Shown here in pieces: positions 1 through 8,958 of a DNA stretch of 64,000 nt. The notes under the pieces were generated by a model. The model worked only from the letters and a program-made list of their open reading frames with translations, made no database searches and was not told where the DNA came from. The DNA lies in assembly GCF_019968905.1 (NCBI RefSeq), contig NZ_CP079946.1, positions 8,777,356 through 8,841,355 of the forward strand, given 5' to 3'. Both the position numbers and the translations under genes were made by a program. The first letter of the stretch is position 1, and the number at the start of each line of letters is the position of its first letter. This DNA is from Corallococcus sp. EGB. Lineage in GTDB: Bacteria > Myxococcota > Myxococcia > Myxococcales > Myxococcaceae.

Positions 1-326
1 ACGGCCTGCATGCGGCGGTACTGCTCGCGCGTCACGTCCGCGAAGTCCACCCGTTCATAGAGCCCCGCGTTGTGGACGACCACGTCCAGCGCGGGGTGCG
101 CCTCGCGGACCCGGGCGCCCAGCGCGTCCACGGCCTGCGCGTCGGAGAGGTCTCCGCTGTAGAGCGTGACGTCGCGGCCCAGCGCGCGCAGTTCGTGCGC
201 CAGCGCCTCCAGCGGTTCCATGGAACGGTTCGCGTGAAGCGCCAGGTCGTAGCCGGCGCGGCCGAGCGCTCGCGCCACCGCGCTTCCAACGCGCACGCCC
301 GCGCCCGTGATGAATGCGGTCCCCAT
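1..326 (-). CDS. SDR-family oxidoreductase, N-terminal part (runs off window)
   Basis: The first 108 residues of a short-chain dehydrogenase/reductase; the rest lies beyond base 1. The protein opens with the Rossmann glycine motif TGAGVRVG, followed by a strand ending in an HANRS segment typical of NADP(H)-binding SDRs, then a Leu/Ala-rich helix, the D-x-S-D pocket (SGDLSDAQ) and VHNAG, matching the NNAG motif after beta-4. The catalytic Tyr-x3-Lys would lie in the missing part, so activity cannot be judged. The N-terminus resembles pteridine-reductase/FolM-like SDRs; this is inference only. Start ATG at 326 is the only in-frame ATG just before the Rossmann motif. Confidence 0.85.
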   Translation of the reverse strand, partial: MGTAFITGAGVRVGSAVARALGRAGYDLALHANRSMEPLEALAHELRALGRDVTLYSGDLSDAQAVDALGARVREAHPALDVVVHNAGLYERVDFADVTREQYRRMQA

Positions 327-487
327 ATGCGGGCCCTGCCTAACAGGCCCGCCCGCGAAAGGCACCCGGCGCCTTCACGCACGAAACACCGCGGGGCGAC
401 ACCCGGAGTCCCCACTCCAGGCGCCGCCCCGCGTTGTTCCCCTGCTTCCCCTCTGCGTCGTTCGTCCCCTTCGTCTCCTCTGGCTGG

Positions 488-988
488 CTACGGGTAGTAG
501 GACACCGCGTGCACGTTCACCCAGCGGCGCCCGCCGTACGGCACCCAGACCCACTCCGTCACCGCCTGGTAGCCGCCCGGCACATATTGCTGGTCGTAGT
601 AGCCCGGCGTGCACCGCATGTGGCGGCCGTGGCGGCCACGCGTCACGCACTGCTCGGGGACCCAGACCTGCTCGTAGCGCGCCGGCACCCAGCGCTCCAC
701 CGTCTGCAGCTCGTAGCGGCCGCGCGAGTCCACCGGGCGCGGCATGGGGCCGTAGTTGCAGTTCGGGCCGCGGCAGCCCATGTAGCGGCGGACCTTCTCG
801 TCGTCATCGGCGTAGCGGAACGCCTGGCCCTGGGGCGCGGAGTCCCACCCGCCCTGGTACCGCGGCTGCTGGCCGCCCCAGCGCGCGTCCGCCTGCGTCG
901 GGCCGCGCCAGTCCGCCGCGAACGACGTGGAGGAACCGAGCAGCAGTGCACCGAAGGTCAGGGTCGCGAGTCCGAGCTTGAAAGCCAT
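488..988 (-). CDS. secreted hypothetical protein with WVP-type aromatic motifs
   Basis: A 166-residue exported protein of unknown function. Start ATG 988 was chosen because GGAGG lies 9 bases upstream; the in-frame ATG at 997 directly abuts that GGAGG and is less likely. Residues 1-23 form a signal peptide (hydrophobic core, cleavage near SFAA). The mature N-terminus is rich in Gly, Gln, Arg and Trp. The C-terminal half has three aromatic motifs of the type RWVPARYEQVWVPEQC, EWVWVPYGG and RRWVNVHAV, with Cys residues at CRGPNC, EQC and RCTPG that could form disulfides. I do not recognise a family. It is the sole gene in its direction here. Confidence 0.7.
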   Translation of the reverse strand: MAFKLGLATLTFGALLLGSSTSFAADWRGPTQADARWGGQQPRYQGGWDSAPQGQAFRYADDDEKVRRYMGCRGPNCNYGPMPRPVDSRGRYELQTVERWVPARYEQVWVPEQCVTRGRHGRHMRCTPGYYDQQYVPGGYQAVTEWVWVPYGGRRWVNVHAVSYYP

Positions 989-1113
989 GTCATCCATCCT
1001 CCGTCCGAGTTGCTTGTCCTGACTGACGGAGCCCCCGCCGGAACATTCAAATCCCGTCGAGTCCCCCTGAACCCCGGTGGCGGGGCCGGAGGGATGTGGG
1101 TACACCTCGTCCC

Positions 1114-1821
1114 ATGTTCCACCGCGACGGCCCCACCCTCCGCGAGCTTGCCCGGCAGGCCCTCACCTCCGTCGAGCACGGCTACGACCTGCTCGCGCCC
1201 AAGTTCGAGCACACGCCGTTCCGCACGCCGGATCCGGTGCTCAAGGCCGCGCTCGCGCACGTGGGCCCCGTGGGCAGCGCCCTGGACGTGTGCTGCGGCA
1301 CCGGCGCCGCGATGCGCGTGCTGCGCCCGCTGTGCCGCGAGCGCGTCGTCGGCTTCGACCTGAGCCAGGGCATGCTGGATGAAGCGCGGCGGCGGCTCGC
1401 GGATGCGCCTGGCAGCGCGGCGCTCGACTTCGTGCGCGGGGACGCGCTGGCGCTGCCCTTCGACGCGGCGTTCGACCTGGTCACCAGCTTCGGCGCCTTC
1501 GGACACATCCTGGAGGAGGACGAGCCCCGCCTCGTCGCGGGCATCGCGCGGGCGCTGAAGCCCGGGGGGCGCTTCGTCTTCGTCACCGCTCAGCCGCCAT
1601 CCGCACTGAACCCCGGCTACTGGGTGGCGAAGGGCTTCAACGCCGCCATGCGCGTGCGCAACGCGCTCTGGAAGCCGCCGTTCGTCATGTACTACCTGAC
1701 GTTCCTCGTGCCCCGCGCCCGCGCGCTGCTGGAGGCGGCGGGGTTCGACGTGGAGGTGCGCGAGGGCGACATGCCGGAACCCTTTGGCCGGCTCGTCACC
1801 GTCATCGCCACGAAGCGCTGA
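1114..1821 (+). CDS. class I SAM-dependent methyltransferase
   Basis: A 235-residue methyltransferase of the small-molecule type. Motif I is LDVCCGTGAAM (around residues 58-68), the acidic residue closing beta-2 is in GFDLSQGMLDEA, motif II is RGDALALPFD, and post-motif III is LKPGGRFVFVT. A hydrophobic insertion (around residues 185-205, YYLTFLVPRARALLEAAGF) follows. Substrate unknown. Start: ATG 1114 gives a typical N-terminus; a GTG at 1096 is also in frame, but the nearby GGAGGG (1088-1093) is only 2 bases before it, so either start is possible. It converges with greB, leaving 7 bases between stops. Confidence 0.8.
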   Translation: MFHRDGPTLRELARQALTSVEHGYDLLAPKFEHTPFRTPDPVLKAALAHVGPVGSALDVCCGTGAAMRVLRPLCRERVVGFDLSQGMLDEARRRLADAPGSAALDFVRGDALALPFDAAFDLVTSFGAFGHILEEDEPRLVAGIARALKPGGRFVFVTAQPPSALNPGYWVAKGFNAAMRVRNALWKPPFVMYYLTFLVPRARALLEAAGFDVEVREGDMPEPFGRLVTVIATKR

Positions 1822-1828
1822 TGCGGCC

Positions 1829-2350
1829 TCACGGCGCGGCCGAGGCGCCCTCGGACTCCGCGTACTCCACCGCGAGGATTTCGTATTCGACCGTGCCGCG
1901 AGGACGCTCCACCTGCACGGACTCGCCGGCCTCCTTGCCCAGGAGCGCGCGCGCCAGCGGGGACTCCACGCTCAGCCTTCCTGCCTTCACGTCCGCCTCA
2001 TCCGGGCCGACGATGCGGTAGCGCACGCTCGCGCCGTCCTCGTCCTCCAGCACCACCCACGCACCGAAGAAGACGCGGCCCGCCTGAGACGGATCCGGCG
2101 TCACCACGCGCACGTCCTCGAGGATGGCGGTGAGCTCACGCACCCGGCGTTCGCGCTCGCGCTTGCGCACGGCGGCCTCCAGCTCCGGCCAGTCCCCCGG
2201 CGCGGGGCCCTGAAGGTCCAGGAGCTCTTCCTGGAGCGCGCGGTAGCCCTCGGGCGTGATGTAGCGCTGCTCCGCCGACGTCGACCGGGGACGCGCGGGG
2301 GTGAGCCCCTCGTCGCCGCCCCCGTCTTCCTTGGTGAATGCCTTCGACAT
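1829..2350 (-). CDS. greB: GreA/GreB-family transcription elongation factor (GreB-type)
   Basis: A 173-residue Gre-family factor that would enter the RNA polymerase secondary channel and stimulate cleavage of backtracked transcripts. After a charged N-terminus it has YITPEGYRALQEEL, the start of the coiled-coil, and GDWPELEAAVRKRERE, where Asp and Glu of the catalytic tip are kept (compare GDLSENA in classical GreA/B). The C-terminal FKBP-like domain includes FFGAWVVLEDEDG, YRIVGPDEAD and SPLARALLGKEAGE. Start ATG 2350 is supported by GGGAGGAGGGAG 7-8 bases upstream. The N-terminal 30-residue Asp/Gly-rich leader is longer than in E. coli GreB. GreB rather than GreA is a best guess from YRIVGPDEAD. 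Confidence 0.85.
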   Translation of the reverse strand: MSKAFTKEDGGGDEGLTPARPRSTSAEQRYITPEGYRALQEELLDLQGPAPGDWPELEAAVRKRERERRVRELTAILEDVRVVTPDPSQAGRVFFGAWVVLEDEDGASVRYRIVGPDEADVKAGRLSVESPLARALLGKEAGESVQVERPRGTVEYEILAVEYAESEGASAAP

Positions 2351-2535
2351 GGCCCGCTCCCTCCTCCCAGGAGATCTCTCAACGTTTCCCGGGCATTGCA
2401 CACGGGGCCCGCCTGCCCGCCTGGTTCTTGATGAAGGCGGGCGCTCTCCTGGGAGGCGCGTTGATTCTGGGAGACGGGGCGCTCAGGCGCTCGCAGGGCA
2501 GGCACCTGATCCGCGGGCCCACCTGACGGCGGTGC

Positions 2536-2994
2536 CTACTTGGGGGTCTCGGGGTTCGCCGGGGTCTCCGACGGCGCGCCGGGCGTCGCGGGCGCGGTGG
2601 ACGACTCCGGGGGGGCGATGGGCTCGCCTTCGGGCGCGGGGGCCTGACCGGAGGGCACCAGCTGGAGCTTGTAGTGGCTCACGCCCTTGGGCAGGACGAC
2701 CTCCACCAGCGGGTTCTCCTTCACCAGGCCCGGGTCGAGCTGGAGGGCGACCTCGCCGTTCTCATCGCTGGTGGCGTTGAGGTGGTTGCGGTACTCGCCG
2801 CCCAGAATCTTGGCGCCCTTCACCGGCTTGCCCGTCTCGGCATCCGTCACGCGGAGCACCACGAGCTGGTTCTCCTGGAGCGCGGTCGCGCCGTTCGCCT
2901 GGACGATGTCGTTGTAGCGCGGGCGCAGCGCGCAGGCGGACAGCAGCGCGGAGGAGAGGAGGGCGACGGTCAGCAGGTTGCGGCGAAGGCTCAT
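2536..2994 (-). CDS. putative lipoprotein with carboxypeptidase-regulatory-like fold
   Basis: A 152-residue lipoprotein. Residues 1-21 are a lipoprotein signal ending in the lipobox LSAC, so the mature protein would be anchored by a lipidated Cys. The core (around residues 35-100) looks like a small beta-sandwich with repeated LRVTDAETGKPVKGAKI and NATSDENGEVALQL phrases, the pattern seen in carboxypeptidase-regulatory or Ig-like peptidase-associated domains. The tail is a disordered Pro/Ala/Glu/Thr stretch. ATG 2994 is preferred over 3003 because it gives the compact signal peptide. Function unknown. Confidence 0.65.
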   Translation of the reverse strand: MSLRRNLLTVALLSSALLSACALRPRYNDIVQANGATALQENQLVVLRVTDAETGKPVKGAKILGGEYRNHLNATSDENGEVALQLDPGLVKENPLVEVVLPKGVSHYKLQLVPSGQAPAPEGEPIAPPESSTAPATPGAPSETPANPETPK

Positions 2995-3263
2995 GGAATC
3001 CATCCAGGCTGGGAAGCGGTACGGCGGAGGCGCGGCAGCATAGCCGCCAGCCACCGAACGCCAAGTCCCCGGTGTGTCACGGTCCCGGGGTATGGCATCC
3101 GCCCTCACGCCCGGTGGCGGAAATTCCCGGCGGGCAGGCGAAACCCGCGCCCTCTCCCTCGAGGGCCGGTGGACCCCTCAGCCCTTCCACCCGCTCGCCT
3201 CCAGCACCATCTCCCAATGGTCCGGGCACGTCCTTCCCCCGCCCGCACGGAGGCCCCTGCGCC

Positions 3264-3878
3264 ATGGATGAGACCTATACGGAGGCATCAGGACACGTCA
3301 CGACTTCGAGCAAGCGCTCGCCGGTGCGGGAAGGGCGGGTCGAGTACTACGCGGCCGCGCCGCCCGACACGCGTGTGGAGGAGAGCCGGTTCATCTGGAA
3401 GCGCAACCGCTTCGACGTGAGCGTGCTGACGATGACGCTCATCAGCGCCGTCACGTTCTTCATGCCGCTGCTCAACGGCCTGCTGGCCGGCACGTTCGGC
3501 GGCTTCCACGCGGGACGGCCTCGCCGGGCCCTGGCCGCCGCGCTCGTCGCCGCCGTGTTGGTGCCCGCATCGTTCTTCGTGGCCTACAACGTCTTCAGCG
3601 TGGGCTCCGAGCGCCTCTTCTACGGCCTGGGCTGGGTGAACTGGACCATCCTGAATGCCATCGGCCTGTTCATCGGCGCCCTCTGCGGGGCCTCCAGCCG
3701 CCCGATGTTCAGCGGGGAGATCACCCCCGGCTACGCGTACCCGTCGGGCATCAGCGGAGCTCCACTCCTAACGCAAGGCGATGTCGCTCCAGCCCTTCCG
3801 GAAGGCTCGCGAGACCTGTCCCGCGACCTGCCCACGACGCAAGTGTCCCCTCCCAGTGGAGCTGGGCGCGAGGAGTGA
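3264..3878 (+). CDS. hypothetical small membrane protein
   Basis: A 204-residue protein of unknown function. Residues 1-50 are polar. Three hydrophobic segments follow: around 55-75 (VLTMTLISAVTFFMPLLNG), 90-110 (LAAALVAAVLVPASFFVAY) and 125-145 (NWTILNAIGLFIGALCGASS). The C-terminal 45 residues are polar and Pro/Ser-rich. ATG 3264 follows GGAGG by about 10 bases. The last 128 bases overlap the end of the convergent DUF4105 gene, so the tail may be less constrained or one stop may be mispredicted. It may belong to the DUF5518-like small membrane group, but I cannot confirm that. Confidence 0.6.
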   Translation: MDETYTEASGHVTTSSKRSPVREGRVEYYAAAPPDTRVEESRFIWKRNRFDVSVLTMTLISAVTFFMPLLNGLLAGTFGGFHAGRPRRALAAALVAAVLVPASFFVAYNVFSVGSERLFYGLGWVNWTILNAIGLFIGALCGASSRPMFSGEITPGYAYPSGISGAPLLTQGDVAPALPEGSRDLSRDLPTTQVSPPSGAGREE

Positions 3879-6624
3879 GCAGCACGCTCCAGCGGGCGAC
3901 ACGCCCCAGGTACCACTCCACCTGGAGCGTCGCGTCCGCCTCGTGCGTGAAGCCCGGCGTGAGGCCCAGGCGCCACGAGGGCACATACGTGGCCTCCAGG
4001 CGCAGCGCGCTGTTGCCCGGGCCGGGCAGGCCCGTGCGGTGGGCCAATGACAGACGGGGCCCGACCGTCGGGACCGTCTCCCCCCGGCTCCAGGCCATCG
4101 TGGCCTGGGCGCCCAGCCCCACCGCGAGGAAGGTGTCGAAGCGCTCCGAGGCCGCCACCACGCCCAGCGCCTCCGTGTCCACCGTCGCGCGGTAGGGCAA
4201 CGGGCGGTCGATGTCCGTGGACATCCTCGCCTCCGCGCCCCACCCCAGTGAGTCGAGGAGCGACCGCCGCTGCTGGGGCAGTTGCGGCAGCAGGGTGCGG
4301 TAGCCCACCAACGTCAGGCGCGAGCCGATGATGCGCGGCACGCCCCAGCGGGGCTCCACCGCCAGCTCCCCGTCCAGCACGCGCAGCTCGCTGCTGGACT
4401 GGAAGCCGTGCAGGCGCGCGTCGCCCAGGGATTCATTCATCGCGGAGGTGCGCAGGCTCACCACCGGACGCGCGGCGCCCACCTCCGGGAAGTCCACGCC
4501 GCCGCTCACCACCATGCGGGCCGCGCCGGATTCGCGCAGCGCGCCCTGGGCCCAGGTGGTCTCCGCGTCCACCTTCCGTTGATGGTCCCGCGCGAGGAAG
4601 GCGCGCGGATCCACGTCCGCGAACGGCCCGTCGTTGAGCGCGCCCTGGGCCTCCGTGGCCGCGGCGAAGGCGGCTTCGGTGTGCTCCGCGCGGACCAGGG
4701 CCTTGAGCTCATCCGGCGTGGGCAGGCGCTTGGTGGCGGTGTCCAGGGCCTGCTGGAGCAGGGCCGTGCGGTCGAGCACCGCGAGCTTCCGCTGCATGGC
4801 GTCCTCGCGCTCGAAGAGGCGCTGACGTTCACGGACACCTTGCGCGGCGCCTCCCTCGCCCTTGAGGTCGACGGCGACGAGGCGCTCGCGTTCGATGGAG
4901 AGCTTCTCCTCTTCTGCCTGGTCCACCGCCGCGCGCTCCACGCGCACCGCGTGCGCCACGTAGGCGTGCAGGGCCTCGCGGGCCTTCGCCTGCTCGGACG
5001 GTGCCGCGGCGCCGAGCGCCGTCATCGCGGCGGAGGGCAGGTGTTCGTAGGCCTGCCGGCGGACATCGGGCTCGGGAGACTGGAGCTGGCGGTGGACGTG
5101 TCGCAGGGGCGCGAGGGCCGTGGCCGGCAGCAGGGAGGCCAGCGCCGTGAGCCGCCGCTCCTCTTCCACCAGCGCGCGCCGGGCCCGGTCTGCGGTGGAT
5201 TCAAAGGCATCTGGCAGGTGCTCCAGGAGCGGCACCGTGCGGCCCCGGGCGTCCACGACGTTCGTCTTCGCGAGCGTGTCCAGCGTGGCGGTGGGCAGGA
5301 CCCACAGCGTGCCGGGGGCGCTCACGTGACGGCCGTCCTCCAGCGAGCCGTTGAGGAGGAAGAGGAGCGCGGCGGCGCAGTTGTCGGTGAAGAAGTAGTA
5401 GCCCAGGTAGCCGCGACGCTCGAGCTCCCAGATGCGCTCCAGCATGCGCTGGGATTCGCCGGGCGTGAGGTTCAGCCGGAAGCGGCGGATGGTGCGCTGC
5501 TCCAGCTCCAGCGATTCGTGGGTGATGTCGCCCAGGGTGCCCGTGAGGAAGACGGTGCTGTAGCCGCCTGTCATTCCCTTCATCAGGTAGCCCAGGCCCT
5601 TCTCCTCCATGCCCGTGAGCGCCACGAGCTGCACGACGCGCTCGAAGTCCGGGCCCCGCACCGTGGCCCCTTCGCGCCAGACCGGGCGCAGGAGGAGGTG
5701 GCCGAAGAGGGACTGGGGCTGGCGGCCCGAAGCCGCGACGAGCAGGACCTCCAGATGGGAGAGCGCGTCCGCCTCCGCCCAGTCATCGAAGGCCGGGCAG
5801 CCGCCCCTCGCGGGCAGCGTGCCCAGGCGCGCCTCCGAGATGAACTCCGACAGGGCGCGCGCCTTGGAGAACTCCTGGCAGCGCACCTGCTCATCCACGG
5901 GCAGCGCGTCCGGGCGCAGCGACTCCACGGGGACGAGCAGCTCCTCCGCGAAGGTGACCAGGTCCAACGACGCGCTGACCTGGCCCCGGGCGCGGCTGAA
6001 GGCGCCCGCGTAGGTGATGCTCGCGGATTCCCTCCACGTGAGGGGCCGCTCCAAGGGCAGCAGCCATCCGTCCAACCTGCGCCACGGGGGACGCCTGCTC
6101 CAGCCGCGCGCGTCGTCCCAGCGCTGCATCACGGCGTGCACCACGGCGCGGCGGCGCCACAGGTGCTCGGCCTCCGTGTCGGTGAGACGCGACAGGCGCA
6201 GCATGGCCCGGCGCTCCTCGGACGGGGCGTAGCGGTAGAGGTGGAACTGCTCGCGCTGCTCCGACCAGTCGGGCCGGGCCTTGGTGCCATCACCCAGGCC
6301 CAGGGGCGCGGGCTCCGGGTGGAGGACGAGCTCCAGCCGGCCTCCTGGCGGACGCCGCATCGCGGGAGGCAGGGCGGCGAGTCCCGCCTCCACGTCCGAG
6401 ACGAGCGATGCGTCCTGAGCCGCGGCGCCCCGCAGGAGGATGCCCGCCGTGGCCTCCAGGACCGCGACCCTCGAAGCCAGGGCGACCTCCGGGGACACCC
6501 TCAAGAACGCGGGCACCGCGAGGTGGCCTGGGGGCTCCTCGAAGGCCGCGTCCTGCGCATGCGCCCGCGGGCTCACGGCCAGCAGCACCGTGAGCCATCC
6601 CAGCCACACCGGGCGGGGTTTCAC
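3751..6624 (-). CDS. large periplasmic DUF4105 / Lnb N-terminal-domain protein with C-terminal barrel-like region
   Basis: A 957-residue exported protein. Residues 1-23 are a signal peptide (cleavage near AHA/Q). The DUF4105 core spans about residues 285-440: SLFGHLLLR with its conserved His (around 306), LMKGMTGGYSTVFLTG, and the FFTDNCAAAL motif with the conserved Cys (around 415). In this family the His/Cys pair is proposed to be catalytic, and the Bacteroides relative Lnb is described as a lipoprotein N-acyltransferase; applying that here is inference. A charged helical stretch (around 540-680) precedes a C-terminal series of alternating strands that looks like an outer-membrane barrel. 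The GTG start at 6624 overlaps the previous gene's stop as GTGA, indicating translational coupling to the upstream lipoprotein gene. Confidence 0.8.
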   Translation of the reverse strand: MKPRPVWLGWLTVLLAVSPRAHAQDAAFEEPPGHLAVPAFLRVSPEVALASRVAVLEATAGILLRGAAAQDASLVSDVEAGLAALPPAMRRPPGGRLELVLHPEPAPLGLGDGTKARPDWSEQREQFHLYRYAPSEERRAMLRLSRLTDTEAEHLWRRRAVVHAVMQRWDDARGWSRRPPWRRLDGWLLPLERPLTWRESASITYAGAFSRARGQVSASLDLVTFAEELLVPVESLRPDALPVDEQVRCQEFSKARALSEFISEARLGTLPARGGCPAFDDWAEADALSHLEVLLVAASGRQPQSLFGHLLLRPVWREGATVRGPDFERVVQLVALTGMEEKGLGYLMKGMTGGYSTVFLTGTLGDITHESLELEQRTIRRFRLNLTPGESQRMLERIWELERRGYLGYYFFTDNCAAALLFLLNGSLEDGRHVSAPGTLWVLPTATLDTLAKTNVVDARGRTVPLLEHLPDAFESTADRARRALVEEERRLTALASLLPATALAPLRHVHRQLQSPEPDVRRQAYEHLPSAAMTALGAAAPSEQAKAREALHAYVAHAVRVERAAVDQAEEEKLSIERERLVAVDLKGEGGAAQGVRERQRLFEREDAMQRKLAVLDRTALLQQALDTATKRLPTPDELKALVRAEHTEAAFAAATEAQGALNDGPFADVDPRAFLARDHQRKVDAETTWAQGALRESGAARMVVSGGVDFPEVGAARPVVSLRTSAMNESLGDARLHGFQSSSELRVLDGELAVEPRWGVPRIIGSRLTLVGYRTLLPQLPQQRRSLLDSLGWGAEARMSTDIDRPLPYRATVDTEALGVVAASERFDTFLAVGLGAQATMAWSRGETVPTVGPRLSLAHRTGLPGPGNSALRLEATYVPSWRLGLTPGFTHEADATLQVEWYLGRVARWSVLLTPRAQLHWEGTLASWAGRGTGLASLPEGLERHRLALGVELR

Positions 6625-7412
6625 GGAAGGGCCTCGGCCGCTCGGGTCGCCCCTTCCTGTTGCTGGAGGAATGCCTGCCGGTCCTCTTCGAGCCGGGGTT
6701 CGGTGCGCGCCAGCTGGCCCACGCGCTCCAGCCATGCGCGGGCGCGCTCGGGCGTCAGCGTCTTCGCGTCCGCCATCTTCAGCAGCTCCTGGCGGTGCGT
6801 GCGCAACAGCTTGCCGAAGACATCCTGGTTCCCGCGGCGGATGTGCGCCGCCTGCGCCAGGTCATCCACCGTGGGGCCCGCGCCCAACGCCAGGTCTTCG
6901 CGCAGCTGGTGCGTGCGGGCCCGCAGATACACCTGGGCCGCCTCCCCCACCTCCCTCGGCGAGGGCCGCCTGCCCTTGCGCCGCGCCGAGTGCTCATACG
7001 ACTGCCAGATGACGATGCCCAGGCCCAGCACCGTCAGCGCCACCGTGGCCGTCGACAGGAGCTGATTCTCCTTGCCGTTGCTGCTCTCGCTGCGCGTGCG
7101 CGAGTCGTCGCCCTGGTCCACCTGGTTCGACTCGCTGGTGCCCGAGTCGCTGTGCTCGCTGGAACCGGAGTGGCTGGAGTCCCCTTCTCCCGTGCTGTGG
7201 TCGCTGGAGCCCGAGGAGCCATCCGAGTTCGTCTGGCTCGAATCCCCGTGGCTGGAGTTGCCCGAGTCGGACCGGCTGGAGTCCCCCTGGCTCGAGTTGG
7301 CCGAGTCCGACGCCTCCGAGGCCCGCAGGCCCGCGGAGGGCGTGCGACACCCCACGGCGAGCATCAGCATCGACGCCGTCACCGCGCGCTTCCATGAAGA
7401 CTTCGTCCGCAT
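6621..7412 (-). CDS. Ser/Asp-rich membrane-tethered putative lipoprotein
   Basis: A 263-residue protein in three parts. A signal ends in AVGC, an acceptable but not ideal lipobox. Residues about 28-112 are an extremely low-complexity Ser/Asp/Gly/Asn/His tract of degenerate GDSSxSDSGNSS-like units. A transmembrane helix (around 120-140, TATVALTVLGLGIVIW) leads into a charged all-helical C-terminal domain with repeated Glu/Arg/Gln. ATG 7412 follows GAGGGGG. The stop overlaps the GTG of the DUF4105 gene by 4 bases, so both form one operon. A Ser-rich spacer between a lipid anchor and a membrane helix suggests an envelope-spanning tether; that is inference. Confidence 0.7.
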   Translation of the reverse strand: MRTKSSWKRAVTASMLMLAVGCRTPSAGLRASEASDSANSSQGDSSRSDSGNSSHGDSSQTNSDGSSGSSDHSTGEGDSSHSGSSEHSDSGTSESNQVDQGDDSRTRSESSNGKENQLLSTATVALTVLGLGIVIWQSYEHSARRKGRRPSPREVGEAAQVYLRARTHQLREDLALGAGPTVDDLAQAAHIRRGNQDVFGKLLRTHRQELLKMADAKTLTPERARAWLERVGQLARTEPRLEEDRQAFLQQQEGATRAAEALP

Positions 7413-7592
7413 CCAGCCCCCTCGAAAGGGCGCCACCGGGCCTGGCGCCGACCCACGCCCTAGCCAACCGCATGCCGGGCGATGAATTGTGCATTATCGA
7501 GAGGTTGGTGGATCGTCTGACGCGATACGGCGCGAAAATCCGGCCCCAGGTGCGTCAAGGACTTCGCGCCTCGTGTTTCACGGCGAGTGGGT

Positions 7593-8954
7593 CTACGCGA
7601 GCCTCGCGCCGCCGGTTTCGTTCCGCGGGCGGCGGGCGCCCTCCCCCAGGAAGAGACGTCTCAGATAGGGATTGAGGAAGCGCCCCTCCGGGTCCAGCTG
7701 CTCGCGCACGCGCTGGAAGTCGTCCCAGCGCGGATACAGGTGTTTCAGTGTCTCCGCCGTCTGCGTGTGCAGCTTGCCCCAGTGCGGGCGGCCGCCGTGG
7801 TTGCGGAAGATGGCCTCCGCGCCGGAGAAGTAGGGCTCCAGCGGCATGCCCCGGTACTGGTGCACCGCGATGAACGCGCGGTCCCCGCCGTGCGCCGGAC
7901 TGAGGAACACGTCGTCGCCGCGCACGAAGCGGTACTCCACCGGGAAGTGCACGGGCAGTTGCTCGCGCATGATGTACTCGGACAGCTCGCGCAGGCAGTC
8001 CGGTCCGCGCTCCACCGGCACGGCGTATTCCATCTCCTGGAAGCGCACGAGCCGCGGCGTGGCGAACAGCGTGTGGCTCTCTCCCGCCAGCACCCCCTCC
8101 GATGCGAGCTTCGCCGACAGCCGGCTCACCGGCGCGCACCACGCCGGGCGCATGCGGCACGCGCGGCTCACCGCGCCGAAGACCGCGTTCTCCATCACCA
8201 TCTCGCTGAACCAGCGCCCCATGCCCACCCCGTGCGGCGTTTCATCCGTGAGGTCCATGGCCTTGGTCATCACGCGGTCGGAGTGCGGGAACCAGAAGAA
8301 CTCGTAGTGCCGGTGGCGCGCCCGCGCTTCGTGCAGCCCCGCGAGGCACTCCTCCAGCCCCAGGTTCCGGCGCGTCAGCCGCAGCCGGTACGCGGGCAGC
8401 AGGCGCAGCCGCACCCGCGTCACCACGCCCAGCGCGCCCAGGGACACGCGCGCGGCCTGGAGCAGCTCCGGCGACGCGTCCTCCGAGCACGTCACCTCGT
8501 CCCCGCTCGCCGTGACGAGCGTCATGGCCGCCGCCTGCGTGGAGAGGATGCCCAGCCCCACGCCCGTGCCGTGCGTGCCCGTGCCCAGCGCGCCGCCCAG
8601 CGACTGCTTGTTGATGTCGCCCAGGTTCTCCATCGCGAGCCCGTGGGACGCGAGCAGCGTCCCCAGCTCCCGCAGGTTCGTGCCCGCCCACACCACGGCC
8701 TCGCGCGTCCGCTCGTCCACGGACTCCAGGCCCCGCAGCGCCTCGAGCGACACCATCGTCTCGTCCGTCGCGCACAGGGGCGGGAACGAGTGGCCGCTGC
8801 CCACCACGCGCACGGTGCGCGCCTGGGCGCTGGCGTCGCGGAGCGCGGCCTTCAGCGCGTCCACGGACTCCGGTTGGAGGAAGCCGGACGGATGGGCCAC
8901 CACCGCGCCGGACCAGTTGCGCCACGTCTTCACCTTCGCCGCCTCGGTCGTCAT
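7593..8954 (-). CDS. FAD-linked oxidoreductase of the D-arabinono-1,4-lactone / L-gulonolactone oxidase family
   Basis: A 453-residue flavoenzyme. The N-terminal PCMH FAD-binding fold includes VVGSGHSFPPL (the His of GHSF carries covalent FAD in this family), NLGDINKQSLGGALGTGTHG and a conserved LxLVTASGD segment. The C-terminal ALO domain ends with GGRPHWGKLHTQ, the substrate-binding HWGK motif, then a DPEGRFLNPYLRRL tail. Members oxidise aldonolactones or polyols with O2 or a cytochrome acceptor; the substrate here is unknown. Start ATG 8954 lies 4 bases after the upstream aldolase stop, and GGTGAAGG precedes it; the two genes form an operon. Confidence 0.85.
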   Translation of the reverse strand: MTTEAAKVKTWRNWSGAVVAHPSGFLQPESVDALKAALRDASAQARTVRVVGSGHSFPPLCATDETMVSLEALRGLESVDERTREAVVWAGTNLRELGTLLASHGLAMENLGDINKQSLGGALGTGTHGTGVGLGILSTQAAAMTLVTASGDEVTCSEDASPELLQAARVSLGALGVVTRVRLRLLPAYRLRLTRRNLGLEECLAGLHEARARHRHYEFFWFPHSDRVMTKAMDLTDETPHGVGMGRWFSEMVMENAVFGAVSRACRMRPAWCAPVSRLSAKLASEGVLAGESHTLFATPRLVRFQEMEYAVPVERGPDCLRELSEYIMREQLPVHFPVEYRFVRGDDVFLSPAHGGDRAFIAVHQYRGMPLEPYFSGAEAIFRNHGGRPHWGKLHTQTAETLKHLYPRWDDFQRVREQLDPEGRFLNPYLRRLFLGEGARRPRNETGGARLA

Positions 8955-8958
8955 GCCT

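Noticed and set aside
4282-7065. Long plus-strand reading frame opposite the DUF4105 and lipoprotein genes
   Set aside because: It mirrors the minus-strand genes, has Arg/His/Gln-rich composition, no ribosome binding site and no domain.
7072-7485. Plus-strand frame of 137 codons rich in Leu/Glu/Pro/Ser
   Set aside because: Antisense of the Ser/Asp-rich lipoprotein tract; the low-complexity DNA reads open on both strands.
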